Assembly (NCBI GenBank): GCA_030704615.1
Contig: CM060734.1
Location: 29,466,042-29,530,041 of the forward strand
Direction: 5' to 3'
From: Takakia lepidozioides
Lineage: Eukaryota; Streptophyta; Takakiopsida; Takakiales; Takakiaceae
Length of the DNA: 64,000 nucleotides
This document shows positions 12,091-23,383 of this stretch, piece after piece (the stretch's first letter is position 1; every line of letters begins with the position of its first letter). A program made the translations under genes and the position numbers. Under the pieces are notes generated by a model that saw only the letters and a list, made by a program, of their open reading frames with translations, ran no database searches and was not told the origin of the DNA.

Positions 12091-12189
12091 CGACGGGGCT
12101 GCTAATTAACGGTAGCAGGCTCCGTCTCGCCTGCTACCTAGTCCGTAACAGTGACCGTAACAGACAAGCCAAACTTCCTGCTCTTCACG

Positions 12190-12760
12190 GATTCACTGTT
12201 TCCAGAGGTTTCCAGTGTTCCGTTAACTTAACCGAACTGTTCGGTTAACCGTTCACTTAACGGAACCTAACTGTTCGGTTAACGGAAGTCACGGTGGCCG
12301 GTCACCGTTTCCCCAAAGGATAACTCCCTTCGGTAAGGAACTTAAATGAGCACTGGAAACCTTCTACAATGATAAAGATAAAAGATAAAGTTTCTTTAAC
12401 GTCCAGTGAATTTACAGAGCTTACTGCTCAACACACAGGCCATCGAGAACCCAATGGACGGTCTGAAGGCACATGTTGAAGGATTGAACCCAGGATCACC
12501 TAGGTTATGGACAAACACCCAACCACTGGGCTACCTGCTCAAGTGCGGTTCGGTTAAGTTCGGTTAAGGGAACGGAACACTGGAAACTTAACGGTTCCGT
12601 TAAATTCCGTTAAGTTCACTTAAGTTCGGAACTTAAGGGAGGGAAACTTAACGGGTTCCGTTAACTGCCGTTAAGTTCGTATAAGTTCCAGCTTTAGAAG
12701 GTCTCCAGTGATACTTACCGAAGGGAGTTATCCTTTTGGGGTTAAACTTAGGGCATAAGT
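12190..12760. repeat. Complex inverted-repeat cluster rich in GTTAAC/CTTAAG words
   Basis: The arm 12311-12365 (ccccaaaggataactccctt and on) is inverted at 12696-12741. A second pair relates 12199-12250 (gtttccagtgttccgttaac) to 12546-12590. The two pairs are arranged L1-L2-R1-R2, so they cannot form one nested hairpin. This suggests an inverted tandem unit. Many overlapping half-palindromes of the ttccgttaag type fill the cluster. The SINE-like sequence sits between the arms. Confidence 0.6.
12360..12546 (-). mobile_element. tRNA-derived SINE
   Basis: Read on the minus strand, the head carries a pol III box A, TAGCCCAGTGG (12532-12522), and a box B, GGGTTCAATCC (12491-12481), with 30 bases between them as in tRNA genes. 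The stretch between the boxes includes GTCCATAACC, which resembles the elongator tRNA-Met anticodon arm. The body runs leftward to a tail of TTTATC-like repeats (about 12371-12392). No functional tRNA can fold from it. The anticodon resemblance is suggestive only. Confidence 0.6.
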
Positions 12761-14587
12761 GAAGTAAGGGTGGGCGGTTACCCGCCCTGGCTGTGTTTGT
12801 TTCCATCTGAAGCCATCGAACTTTGATGACTATGCCTCGCTTTCTCTTCTAGATCTATGCTGTTTCGCACCGCTCTTCAGCTGTGCGCTTCCTAGCTCCT
12901 CCTCCCTCCCTCATTTTCTCTCTCTCCCTTGTTCCCTGATTTATTTTTCGTATTTTGTTTTTGTCGATTTTGGTTTGGTTGCGGTGCTGTAGCCGGTCGC
13001 GCGGTGGGAGAAGATGGATTCTTATCTCTACTTCATATGTCAAATGCACGTCAAGCCCTAATCTCAAACTTCCACTGTATGTCACTTTGACTGGTTGAAT
13101 GAAAGAGTTCCAAAACCACTGTTGATGACTGATGTTGATTGATCCATCTCCTAATTCCCCTCGACACAATTTCAAAGTGGTTTAAAAGGCTCCCCCGTTT
13201 GATTAGTTCCTTCTTACAGAGCCTACTACCAAACATTTGGACTTACATCATTTTTAGAGAACTATCTTGAAGGAACATACATAGACAACTCAATTCTTTA
13301 AATTTGAAATACATGCATGCTTATTGGTGTGTCTATCACGAAAGAGTCTTCCTTGGCATGTGCCTTGCATTGTTTCTGTTAATCTGCACTGTGGAGTCCG
13401 CAGTTTCCTTCCCGAACTGAGAAAGGAGAAGAAGATCTGAAAAAGGCAGTGTGGCAATGACGGACAGTATCAGTACCTTCATTGATCAGCCATCAGTTGA
13501 CGCTGCATGCTCTAGTACTGAAATTTTTTATTGACCTTCGCAGTCAATTGCCGACTCGGAGGCCGTAAGCGCATCAGGAAGCTGTTTTGAGCCTCATGAT
13601 TAGTACTTTTCTTTATGGATGATCACTTAGGATCATCTTTCACTAGCGGGTTACTTCTGGTTGGGTGGATTTTGAATCTGTTTGTTTAAGCAAGAAAATG
13701 CTCTAGGCATTCGGGAGGCATTCAAGTGAGTGGTCTGCTTGTAGTGATATCTAGCCGTTATTGTTTGCTGTTTCTGTCTGATCAGAGCTCGGCTCAGAGG
13801 TGCAGAGTCAATTACTCTCTTAAATCTTCTGAGGGAGATAAATAGAATGAGACAGTGTGCAGGTTGAGTACTCTTCTGCCTTCCTCGGGTTTATGCTCTC
13901 ATCAACCCATCGTCATATTGAACATGATCTTAGTTGACACTTGCAGATATGCGAGAGCCTTGGTGGAGGATGGAGAAATTGTAGCGAAGAGTCGAATGAT
14001 TGCTTTGTAATCGCACCGCAGGGCGGGGTCTTTTCAGTCAGTTACTTGATTTGCTGCGGTTTTTATCATAGGCTACGAAATTAACGGCCATGATTAGCTC
14101 AGTGATGTGATCAGCTCTTAACTTTATGGGCCTTGAGTATGTACGGAGACTCATACGTATATCTCATACGAGTTTCATATACTATACGCGTGCACATGTT
14201 TCCGTATGAGTGGGTAGGATGACGTTGATCCAAATCTGGACTGCTCTCAACGGCTTCGGACGACCCCTCGCAAACAGCCTGTCTGGATCTCGAGCTGGAA
14301 TGTCTTCTGGTACCTACCAGTATATTCTTCTGGACTCTCTGATCTCTTTTTGCCTGTGTAAACATTTTTCAGCTCGTGGTGATGTGGGAATCTGCAGGCA
14401 TTTATAATTTCATTTGAGCACTACCCTGCGTCAAGTTGAGGATCTCACAAACTACACATGTAGCTAGGGCTGTTAGACATCACCTTCTCTTGGCAGGATC
14501 ACGATGACTCTCTTTGCAGCTTGCACCGAAATACTATTACCGGATCTTAAGTTCTCCGAGTTAGTCTTCTCATTTGGTGGTGGTGGC
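12761..14587. other. Intergenic stretch, nothing recognised
   Basis: Only short frames without domains are present. A small AT-rich palindromic patch (cgtatatctcatacgag) lies near 14155-14173. Confidence 0.5.
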
Positions 14588-14926
14588 ATGGGCGCTGGAT
14601 CATGGCCCATTGTGGTCCTCGTAGTAAATCTGTTTTTAATAGCGAGTCAGCAAAGCGGCCGGGTGCATGCGCAGATTTTTGATCATGGGCCTGATACTAA
14701 AGATTTCATAGCAGCCGGCATCAATGATTCTGCGGTCTTGAAGAAGGACTGGGGCACCCTACCCACTAGTGGTACCTGTGGCCTTGCTGGTAAGATAGCG
14801 AATCTTCACAAGTACACTGTCTCTGGTGTCAAAGAGTGCGAGGGGTCGCATGGGACCGTTATTCATTTTCTTACCACGGGGCTACCATGGTCGCAACTCT
14901 TGGCTTGCCCAAAAGCCTACCGTTGA
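14588..14926 (+). CDS. Predicted secreted protein of unknown function (possibly first exon)
   Basis: From the Met at 14588 the protein has a strongly hydrophobic N-terminus (residues about 5-22) followed by a polar stretch and VHAQ, a typical signal-peptide layout. The mature part, beginning near IFDHGPDTKDFIAAGIN, is about 85 residues with cysteines in SGTCGLAG, KECEG and LACPKAY. The same frame is open from an upstream Met at 14504, but that would bury the signal sequence. I recognise no family. A separate exon-like frame at 15366-15509 ends at a good donor (aagtgcag/gtatgt) and might belong to the same transcript. Confidence 0.45.
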   Translation: MGAGSWPIVVLVVNLFLIASQQSGRVHAQIFDHGPDTKDFIAAGINDSAVLKKDWGTLPTSGTCGLAGKIANLHKYTVSGVKECEGSHGTVIHFLTTGLPWSQLLACPKAYR

Positions 14927-15015
14927 AATCTCAGACCTGTTCAAATTTTCGCCCAGGCGTACCACATCTTCTCTCGAGTAACCATGATGCGGTTCTTATT
15001 TGATTAATTTTTACT

Positions 15016-15181
15016 GGTGATTTCAATGGGGGGTGGAACGACAGGACATCATACGATGAGCCCAAAGTGGTGGATCGAAGAGGTATCAGATAAGCCCTTG
15101 GGCTCCTACTTCTCGCATATCTGAATATTGACAGAAGGCCCATCACTGCTCCGTGCACATTTGATGATCCAAATTGTGTCT
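15016..15181 (+). pseudogene. Possible LINE endonuclease fragment
   Basis: The plus frame reads GDFNGGWNDRTSYDEP, continues to a TAA, then runs to PITAPCTFDDPNC. GDFN is the hallmark of the endonuclease domain in non-LTR retrotransposons. The rest matches only loosely, so this is a weak call. Confidence 0.3.
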
Positions 15182-15365
15182 AGTGAATTCATGAGCAGTC
15201 ACTCTGTCTGCGTAATGTTCTAGAACGTAAAGGTCTTGCTTAGACTTTAGTGAACTCGGTAGTTCTTGTAGTGTGGACTCCGTTCTGGAAGTCAAAGTTC
15301 TGATCTGAACGGCAACCCGAAGTTTGCCTTATCCTCAAGGCCGCTAGAGTTCCCCTCTCAACGGC

Positions 15366-15509
15366 ATGCCTGAATCGTCCCAGAGAGGCAGACACATCCT
15401 GGTCAATCAGGGCTTCAGCTGCAAGCTTCAGTTAACAGTCATTGGAAAACCTACAAGCTCATTTGTCTCTGACTGTTCAAGGAAAGAGTTGTCCAGGAAG
15501 TGCAGGTAT
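15366..15509 (+). CDS. Hypothetical exon
   Basis: The frame begins MPESSQRGRHILVNQGF and contains four cysteines. It runs into a consensus donor (aagtgcag/gtatgt) at about 15509. No family is recognised. It may continue the secreted-protein gene upstream, but the intervening exons are not evident. Confidence 0.25.
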
Positions 15510-15551
15510 GTCTTAACCCCAGGTTGCGACTTCAGAGGCATCTTCGTCTAA

Positions 15552-16144
15552 GGACTAAGGACTAAGTAGTAAGGAGTTTGGGGCGACATAGAAAAAGTGG
15601 GTAGACCACATCCTTATGGAGGTCGATAAGGACGCTGCAGGACTAAGGAGGGACGGTCTCGATCTGTATCTTGCCACCTCCATGATCATGCCAATACCAA
15701 CTCTTCTGCTAGAAAATTAAGGAAGTTGGCATCGAGGTTCGACAAAAGCATTCGGTTGCTTTACTTGAGTTTACTCCATCAACGAGCTTCCGGTGAGCCG
15801 TGGCGCAGTTAAATATAACTGTATAATAAGCCAGCTTTGAATCGATGGTGAGTTTTCTTCCAAAAAGTATATATACATGTCAACATCCCTAGCACAAAGA
15901 CTCATTGATCACTAGACACTAGGAAACTCCGCAATCTTCGAAAGTAATTGAACGGATAGATCTAGTTTAATTTCGCAATAATTGTATCCATTCAGGTTAG
16001 GAGCAGGTCAATGTGTAATGCCAACGGAGTTGTGGTTTTCTAGGGGCAGTCCCGAGTCCGTCTTTCTGATGATCATACACTGGAAGCCTAAAAGAGTAGA
16101 CCGCTAAATGTAGCTCTAAAAGCGGATTCCTGAACTCTAGAAGC
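15552..16144. other. Intergenic stretch, nothing recognised
   Basis: No domain-bearing frame is present. It includes the 3' flank of the minus-strand lectin gene. Confidence 0.5.
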
Positions 16145-16817
16145 TTAAGCCTGAGTAGTATTTGTTTCCCACACATGCTTTCCACCCACCATGTCAGCAA
16201 TGACCACGTTGCCATCAAGTTGAATAAGCAGAGCAACCAAGTATACACTAGTTGTGGTGATTTTGTTGCTAAGCCCAGCGTGATGCGCCTTTGGGATCCC
16301 TTATGACCAGATTGCCGTTGGGCTGAAGCTCCAAGGAACAATTTCTTGGAAAGGGGTCTGAATAGTTGGTCATGGTGGCCCACATTTGGTTCCAGTCATA
16401 CCGGCCATCAAAACCCTTTCTGTAAAGCACCAGGTTGCAATCAGTCTGCATTGTGAAGATGAATTGGTCATCTGCCGAAGCTATAAACTTTCCGGCAGGG
16501 AGGACATTCTGCACTCCATCAGCAACAGGAAACAAGTTAGAATACCTCCAGTTGCAACCTGCATCCAACCTGGCCCCGGATGTGCTGTAACAGGATTGAT
16601 CTGCACGATTGAGGGTTTCGTAGTCCTTGGGAATCGCTGCAAGCTGCTTGGCTGACGCGGTGGTGCTTGGCGCAGCCGTGTAGGATGAGGTCACTGTGTT
16701 GCTGTAGCCTTCCATTGGTACCCACAAATATGATACCCTACAAGATGACCAAATGTGGGTGGAATCGCCTTTCGAATCAGCTCCTAATCCAGTGCAGACA
16801 CTGAATGTTGATGACAA
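16145..16817 (-). pseudogene. Bulb-type (mannose-binding) lectin domain protein, one-base frameshift
   Basis: The domain opens with NVLPAGKFIASADDQFIFTM and carries one textbook mannose-site motif, QTDCNLVLY (QxDxNxVxY). A second site, LQPNGNLVIR, is degenerate. The frame stops after KGASRWA at about 16279, but the next frame continues directly as SNKITTTSVY and then IQLDGNVVIADMVGGKHVW, the third beta-prism repeat, ending at the TAA at 16145. One extra base at about 16279-16281 therefore splits the domain. That makes it a pseudogene, a site of sequencing error, or a case needing an unseen short intron. N-terminally, a 3' splice site (cttgtag) near 16740 suggests an upstream signal-peptide exon. 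It lies head to head with the kinase gene at 17.1 kb. Confidence 0.65.
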
Positions 16818-17114
16818 TGTCTTACACAGATTCGTGTCTCGGTGGAATTCAGCAGTGCAGTCGCCTGTCAGATATTCGAAAGAGGTGTGTAATGTCCCTC
16901 GTCTTTCTCTGAGAGATCCACAGCAAGGGATAATTTTAGGAAGAAAAGACAGGAAGACGCGGGAAAATTCAATATTGTAAGGTCACCCGCACTGTATGAC
17001 TTGCTCCAGAGATTCGATCCATATGATCAGGCTGATCGCAAGTTCCAGGATCTCATCTTGTAAATCGTGGAATAGTAATCGAAATCTGAGAGCTGCGCTT
17101 GCAGCCCAGGGGAT

Positions 17115-18315
17115 GATCATGGCGGTTTAGTCCGCATGTGTGGGCTGTAAGAAAGTTGGCGGACGTCCATGGGCACGGATCACACGGACACGGTGGGAAA
17201 GGCAAAGGAAAGAAGGTGGAGAGGTTCATCGTCTTTGTCCTCGGTATGCCTCTGATCTTACAGGTCCACTCCGATAAATACATCGCTGTTTCGCTTGAGC
17301 AAGTGTAGAAGCCAGGAACTCCATGTACACGAGATGTAGATAAGAGTAGTTACCAACAATCAGCAACTGTGCAATGAACTTCGATGACTCGAATGCTAAG
17401 AAAATCAGACTGTTGCAACTGTGCAGGGGGTCCCGGCCGCGGAAAGGGTACTCAGTGCGAACGCATCGTAAAAGACCACGGCTTTCTCCATCTCTCTGCA
17501 GGTGACCTGCTCAGAGACGAAGTCCAGAAAGGGTCTGAGATAGGAAGAAAATGTGATCAGCTGATGAAGGATGGGAAGCTGGTCCCCGTGGCAGTGACGC
17601 TGGGGCTGCTGGAGAAGGCAATGAGTGATTCCAAGAACAGCAAGGGCTTCCTTATTGACGGATTTCCCCGTGCGGTTGATCAGGCCAAGGCCTTCGAGAA
17701 AGAAGTAAGTCGTTGAGCTTGTTTTCACAGTCGTTCTTCACCATATAAGCCACAGTTAAAGAATCTAATAATGTCGAACTTGTTATTCATGCAATCTCAG
17801 AAATGTAGATTCATGCAACCAGACAGTGAGTGCAGGTGGGGAGGCCCAAACTGGTGATCTACTTGGAGTGCCCCAAAGATGAAATGGAGAAGCGGCTCCT
17901 CAAGCGCAGTGAGACCAGTGGACGCAGCGATGACAATGCTGCCACCATCCTCAAACGTTTCGCTACATTCCAATCTGAGTCTGTGCCTGTCATCTCCTTC
18001 TACGAGAACCTTGACCCTGCTATTGTTTTGAAGGTAACTGTGACCAGCAATTCATAGCTAGAGATGGATTCTTAAGAGTACAGATTGTTGAATGACATGA
18101 AATAAGAGGGGCTTACACAAGCTGCGATGGCTCCAGGCTTGAGTTCTCTTGCTTTCTGTTCTCAGAACTTATTTCCTTGCAAGAGAGCTAACGGTCGCTT
18201 TTTCTTCCAGGTTTCAGCAGTACCTGCACCTGACGAAATCTATAAGGACATCAACTGCACGATCCAGAGGATCAAGTCGGAGTGTGACCACGATCAAGAG
18301 TGCGAACACAAGTAA
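17115..18315 (+). CDS. UMP-CMP kinase (nucleoside monophosphate kinase)
   Basis: The enzyme transfers phosphate from ATP to UMP or CMP in the cytosol. Exons: one ending at 17243 (reads KKVERFIVFVLG), then 17427-17704, 17836-18033 and 18211-18315, all with GT-AG introns and matching phases. The P-loop is assembled across the first intron as GGPGRGKGTQC. The NMP-binding part reads HLSAGDLLRDE, the catalytic strand is GFLIDGFPRAVDQA, and the lid contains GRSDDNAATILKRF. The end is CEHK before TAA at 18313-18315. The family normally has serine or alanine where this P-loop has the second arginine-flanking residue (GPGRGKG). No ATG is open in frame with the first visible exon upstream of 17243, so the start codon lies in an unseen 5' exon; 17115 marks only where that frame opens. 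Confidence 0.9.
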
Positions 18316-18509
18316 CAATCCACTTTGAATTCATACAATGTAACAGTCATGAAAGCAAGCAGTCAGTATTGCCTTCTTCAGTCAGGGAGCCATGTTTAAT
18401 TGCAGGAAACCTACAGCTGACTCCGACGAAGCAATTAACCTAAAAGCATAGATGTCTGCATATGTCAAACAAAGTGTTTTAACAGGGCTATTTTCTGACC
18501 TCCTGATAT

Positions 18510-19522
18510 TCAATTTGGATAAGACAATACCAGTCCACATTTCAACAGATCGAAAGATTCTCCATTCATGGGGCCTTTACAAAACCTGAACCACTTGTCA
18601 GCAGTTTTCATACAAGCTGGGCAGACCTGTAGCCCCTCCACACATATCTCTATCAAAAATGACAACACTGATTCTACTCTCACAATCTCGCAAAATTCCA
18701 GCTCCTTCAGTAAATCAAGGGAGCAGTGATCCAAATAAACACAACAATTTGGAACCTGGAGGGGCTCCAACCAGTCCTTCAATATTGTCATTACCTGGAA
18801 GCTAGCATAAGCTTGATAAATATTCCGACTACCGCAGAGATGCAGAATATAATGCTTTGCTCTTTGTAGAAATAGGACAAGGCATGTCTTTATTGTAAAT
18901 CCGTGGATGTCTTCTGTATGCAAGCAATTTGCGACAGTAACAAATAGCTGGTCTTCCTAGGTTGTCAAAATCTGTTCTCAAGCACAATAAGCTGTTTGAT
19001 GTTATCCTACATGAGAAACTCCAGACTCCAAATGCAGTAGCACACCTTTGTCTAAAAAGCCTCAGAGCATCCAACCAAGAGGTGCTTAATAATCCCCCTC
19101 TTTCACCTTCTCCACCTGTTCGTCATATGTATGTCGGCAAATTTAGAAATATCCAAGAGAGAGCCAGTGGACTTAAGAAGATCCCAGATAGTGTACACCC
19201 ACTCTGCAGTTAGCAGGGCTTGATTCGCAGCAGCAGTGACCTCCAAACACAGAAGGTAGCATAGCGGGCTCAAAGTGTTTCTGCGTGCCAAGCCCACTGT
19301 CAGGCTACATTCCAGAGGTTCTCAGCCGTGGTTAGAGCAAAGAAGTTTGCAAGCAGCACTGCTAAAAGCACTTGCGGTCAACCATATGTAATAAAATCCT
19401 TCCACCATTCTCAGCATCTGGCAACCAGGGTTAAAAATAAGCAACACCTCTGCTTGTGCCCTAATTCGAAGGGTTGATGGCAACCTTAAGGGAGTAACAG
19501 CACCATCAATGGCCAACCGCAA
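18510..19522 (-). CDS. 3' exons of an unidentified multi-exon gene
   Basis: Minus-strand open segments with plausible splice edges occur at about 19520-19400 (LYLRLAIDGAVTPLRLPSTL), 19290-19103 (SPLCYLLCLEVTAAANQALL) and 18870-18510. The last follows ctacaaag and ends YPN before a stop at 18510-18512. The composition, leucine-rich helices without charge clusters, suggests an alpha-solenoid. The last segment has a CPACM motif. I recognise no family. The gene is convergent with the kinase gene, leaving about 195 bases between the stops. Whether these exons join those further upstream is inferred only from strand and spacing. Confidence 0.35.
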
Positions 19523-20311
19523 GTAAAGCTTAGTTTCAGCTAAAAATGGAGCAATGAATTATAGCATATTCAAAGGGAGAAAAGCAGCAAGACTAATTGT
19601 TGCTTCGATACTAAATGCACCAGAAACGCCTTTTAACAACTAAAGACATGTTGTCCTCAAAGAGCAGACACAACTTCTACCAATGAGAGGTGCTGTACTA
19701 GGACCTTAATGTTTTGAAAGGTGACCTGAATAGCCCTTGGAATCTAACAATCAGAAACCAGCGTATTGTTGATGGTTGACCACATAGTCATTCGGAGTAA
19801 CAACAAACACCGAACTTGTTCAAGCTGTCAAGAGACTCTGCATATCTGCAAAGGTAATGGAACTGACTGTCTTCAATCAGGACTGTGTAGGTTTATGGAA
19901 TGTATGGTGAATAACTTCTGTGCTGGCTCTCTCTCTCTCTACCTCTGTGGCTGTGCTTCCCTCATTTTTGCATCCAGTGACAGGGTTATGTGTTTACCTG
20001 TAAAGTAGGCCTATAGCGACGTCCCAGGAAGGATATTCGCTCCTTATTTTCTGAATGGCTCAGCATAACATATCAGACAAGACGTTTATGAGTGTATAGG
20101 AAACACAAAGTGCTTCCTTCAGCTACACATGGAGGAAAAGCTGAATTGCACGGGAAGTAACACACCATTTACAAGTCCCCTCAGAGGGTTGCAGATTAGT
20201 GATCTTAAGCGCTAAAATGCAAGCTTTACATGCAGTCCTGCACTTGATCATTTGAAGAAAGGAATAGTGTCCATCTAATTTGGTTCAGTGGAACAACAAC
20301 ACAAGCCAATA

Positions 20312-20851
20312 CTAACCTACGAAGCCTTTGTCAATCAATGCTCCTCTGTTGTAATCAGGGCACATAATGACTCTCTTAATAGCCCCCATCACCAATGAGA
20401 GCATAACGGGCGCATTCACCAAAAACACTGAGCCTCCCCGCCCTGTAGATGTGCACATGAATGTATCGAAACCTCTCATGAACTGGATAATAAAACCATA
20501 TACAGTAGAAAGCAGGGCGGGCACCAGCAAAATAGGAAGAAGGGAATTACAACAACCAACACATTTTAATACATCGTATTGTATGCCTTTCAAACCCAAA
20601 GACTTAAGGTATGCCCCGCAATTCTAAATGCTGACAACAAGACCTTTACAATCAAGAAACTAATCAGCGCAAACTACAGAGATATTCACAAACTTGCATC
20701 TGTCTAGTAGAATGTATCGAAAATTACCAGCATAATCTCTGTTGAGGACTGTTCCAACACGTTGCAAAATCTCCATGGGCGGCATACGCAACAGACCAAG
20801 GCCCCACAAATCCATGACTATGTTCATCTGCTTTACTCTGCCTTTGAACAA
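20312..20851 (-). CDS. Exons with two hydrophobic segments, unknown gene
   Basis: The first segment (about 20830-20735) reads MDLWGLGLLRMPPMEILQRV and stops at a donor, GCTG/GTAATT. The second (20599-20312) contains two membrane-length stretches, LLPILLVPALLSTVYGFIIQ and SVFLVNAPVMLSLVMGAI, then VIMCPDYNRGALIDKG. The sequence looks constrained (few low-complexity runs, no internal stops) but matches nothing I know. It may be part of the long minus-strand gene that starts at 25051. Confidence 0.35.
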
Positions 20852-21614
20852 GTTTAGCTCTGCATACTCTATGTGTGAAACTGTGCACAGTACACAACCA
20901 AAATAAAATTTGGGATAGTCAGCAAGTAAAGAGGGAAGTTGTGAGCATTACACTCCCTTGAGTGGAGCCGTACAGGAAACGAGTCATTTCAGAGACTGCA
21001 TCTCTCACAGAGAACCCACAAAAACTCGACTTCACCATCTCCTGCAATCTAACACGTATGTACAAATGTTCCCTATCCCTCTGCCTTCATCCTTACTTCC
21101 TCCATTTGTCTGTCTCCATCTGTGTCTCTGTCACTCACAGTGTCTGTATGTCCATCCCTGCAGTTAACTGTGTCCATCCTCTCTGCACGAAGCTTATGGA
21201 TCTAGGAAGGCTAAGCAGTTTGATCTGTTTTCAAACTCATTTCTCACCAATTATTGAAGCAAGGCTGCTGAGCTGCACAGCTGGTAAAATTTGTACAGCC
21301 TTTCCCAGAAGTATACACAAGGTGGGTCTCCCTTGTTTACAATGACCATGCCAAAACACCAGTTCACTCCACGGGGCTGCTACAAGTTCTTCCAAAGGGA
21401 AGTACTGATGCATATGTCCATGCATATGTCGCCCCTGAGCAGGCAAACACCAGCCAAACAGGCATTCATCAGTTGTGATAAAAACAAATTCTGTCAAAAG
21501 GTCACTCTAACGGACGCTGGAGGGAGACCGACAGTTGTGGAGCTGGACAAACTAAGATATTTGTCCTACTAGGTCCACCATGAAAACCAACAACCTGATT
21601 CAATTGCAGGAAGA

Positions 21615-21986
21615 CTAGTTCTGAGAGTTATATGGACGTACCTCACGGAGAGAAACACAGGTGGGATGATCAGCATGAGGACAAAATACTTCATGTTGAG
21701 GACCACCAGAACCTTCACTGTCAGATACAGGAGTGCTGGTAGCAAGATTCTCTGAACAGGACTCAAGCTCTTTGTTCTCAATGGCGTTGTTTATCTGCAA
21801 ACCTAGAGGCTTTTGCAGGACAATGTCTGTAGCAGGCATGGCCTTCCTCAAAACTGGGCAGGTCCCACTATGGGCTTCATGGAAGACTTTCTCCTCTCCA
21901 TCTGAAAAAGGGCTACTAGTCTGACGGCATTCCCCTGAAATTGTGGATCTGCTGTCTGTTCGCAGAGGGGTGCATTCTGAATCCAA
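21615..21986 (-). CDS. Exon of the long minus-strand gene, Cys-containing
   Basis: This open segment ends at a strong donor (CGTGAG/GTACGT, about 21640). It is acidic and serine-rich, with CPVLRKAMPA and CPHADHPTCVSL, which might ligate a metal. It follows the repeat-containing exon at 22053-23383 in transcript order. Function unknown. Confidence 0.35.
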   Translation of the reverse strand: MDSECTPLRTDSRSTISGECRQTSSPFSDGEEKVFHEAHSGTCPVLRKAMPATDIVLQKPLGLQINNAIENKELESCSENLATSTPVSDSEGSGGPQHEVFCPHADHPTCVSLREVRPYNSQN

Positions 21987-22052
21987 AACTCCTCCTGGTG
22001 TCAGTTCTACAGCATTTGGATGAAAACTGGGTTGATACGACAGGTCACTGCA

Positions 22053-23383
22053 TCAGACAAGTGGCACATCAACCAATGGATCTGTTAGCAAGCCCTTTAA
22101 CCTCCCTCCAGCAAGAGACATAGCCTTGTCATTGCTGCACAAGAAGCAAATTGGTTCAGCCACACGAACTCCTGATGCTGAAAAATAGTAAAAGGTGTGA
22201 CAGGAGGGATGTGCATACCAGTTGCTAGTGCCTGCTGATGAACTGTTCTTAGTCAAGAGCTCAGACTCCAGAGATTGGAAGGGAATGAGTGGAGTGGCAG
22301 CTCTATTCTCACATGTGGCATCCTCACGTTCAACATTTTTACTACCACTGAAGTAAAGTTCATCATATTGGGAACCACCCACTGCTTTGCTAGGAAGCTG
22401 ATCCATCTCCTTGAGTTCACTTGCACATGGCACATCTGAATCAAAACTGACTTGCTCCTTATTTCCCACTTCCTTGAGCAGAGTAATCACCGAGCTCTCC
22501 AACGAGGTTGCTTCCTGTATGAGTGAATCTTCCACCACCTCAAAATCTCCTTCCACCTCCCGCTTAGTTTCACAAGGTGTGTTCGGAGGCAAGTTGACGT
22601 GAACACTTCCTGGAAAATGCCATGTGCTGAATGAAATGGATATTTCTTCATCTTGTTGTCGAAAGGAGATAGAGTTCAATATTGCATCCGTAGAGTTGGA
22701 TGTCTGAGCGATATCTTCACTGATTGGTTCAGCTGAAGTGCACTCTGATGCGTCACCATGCTGTTCAGCAGTATGGAGTCCGACATTAGTCTTTTCCACA
22801 TCACTGGCTACGGCTACCTCATGATCTCTTCTCACCTCGCACTCAGCTTCACTTGCTGTAATTGAAGAGAACCCCAGCGTGGCAACCTCAGGGAAATGCT
22901 CTGCCGCAAATGGAGTGTATTCCTCCACATCCTGTTGCATGGAGGAGATTGAACACTTCAACCTCTTCAACTTCTCATCAGTGGAATTAGACAAATGACT
23001 GAGAACTTCACTGATTGCTTCAGCTGAATTGCATTCTGCTGTATCACCCTGCTGCTCAGAATGAGCCGATCCAATTTTTGTCTCTTCGCAACTACTGGGT
23101 ATGGCTCCCTCAAGACCTCTTATAACCTCACACTCAGCTTCATTTGCAGTATTTGCAGAGGACCCCAGCTCAGCTACCTGAGGGATATGCTCCAGCGAAA
23201 ATGGAATGGACTTTTCTGCATCCGGTTGTATGGAGGAGATTGAACAATTCGCCCTCTCATCAGTTGATTTCGTTATCTGCCTCATGTCTTCACTGATTTG
23301 TTCAGCTGCATTGCACTCCACTGCATCACCTCTCTGCTCACATACATCTAACATTCCAATCATTGCCTCTTTCCAACTGCAGG
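22053..23383 (-). CDS. Repeat-containing exon, unknown acidic protein
   Basis: The frame opens after a likely acceptor (ccctgcag, about 23384), running WKEAMIGMLDVCEQRGDAVE and on for some 440 residues. It contains three clear and one worn copies of a roughly 90-residue repeat. Typical elements are GDAxECNSAEPISED, SNSTDE, CSISSxQQD, EHFPEVAxLG and EAECEVxRD. The sequence is acidic and serine/threonine-rich and is probably largely disordered. The C-terminal part has FYYFSASGVRVAEPICFLC. No family is recognised. It lies between the N-terminal exon at 23912-25051 and the Cys-containing exon at 21615-21986. Confidence 0.5.
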
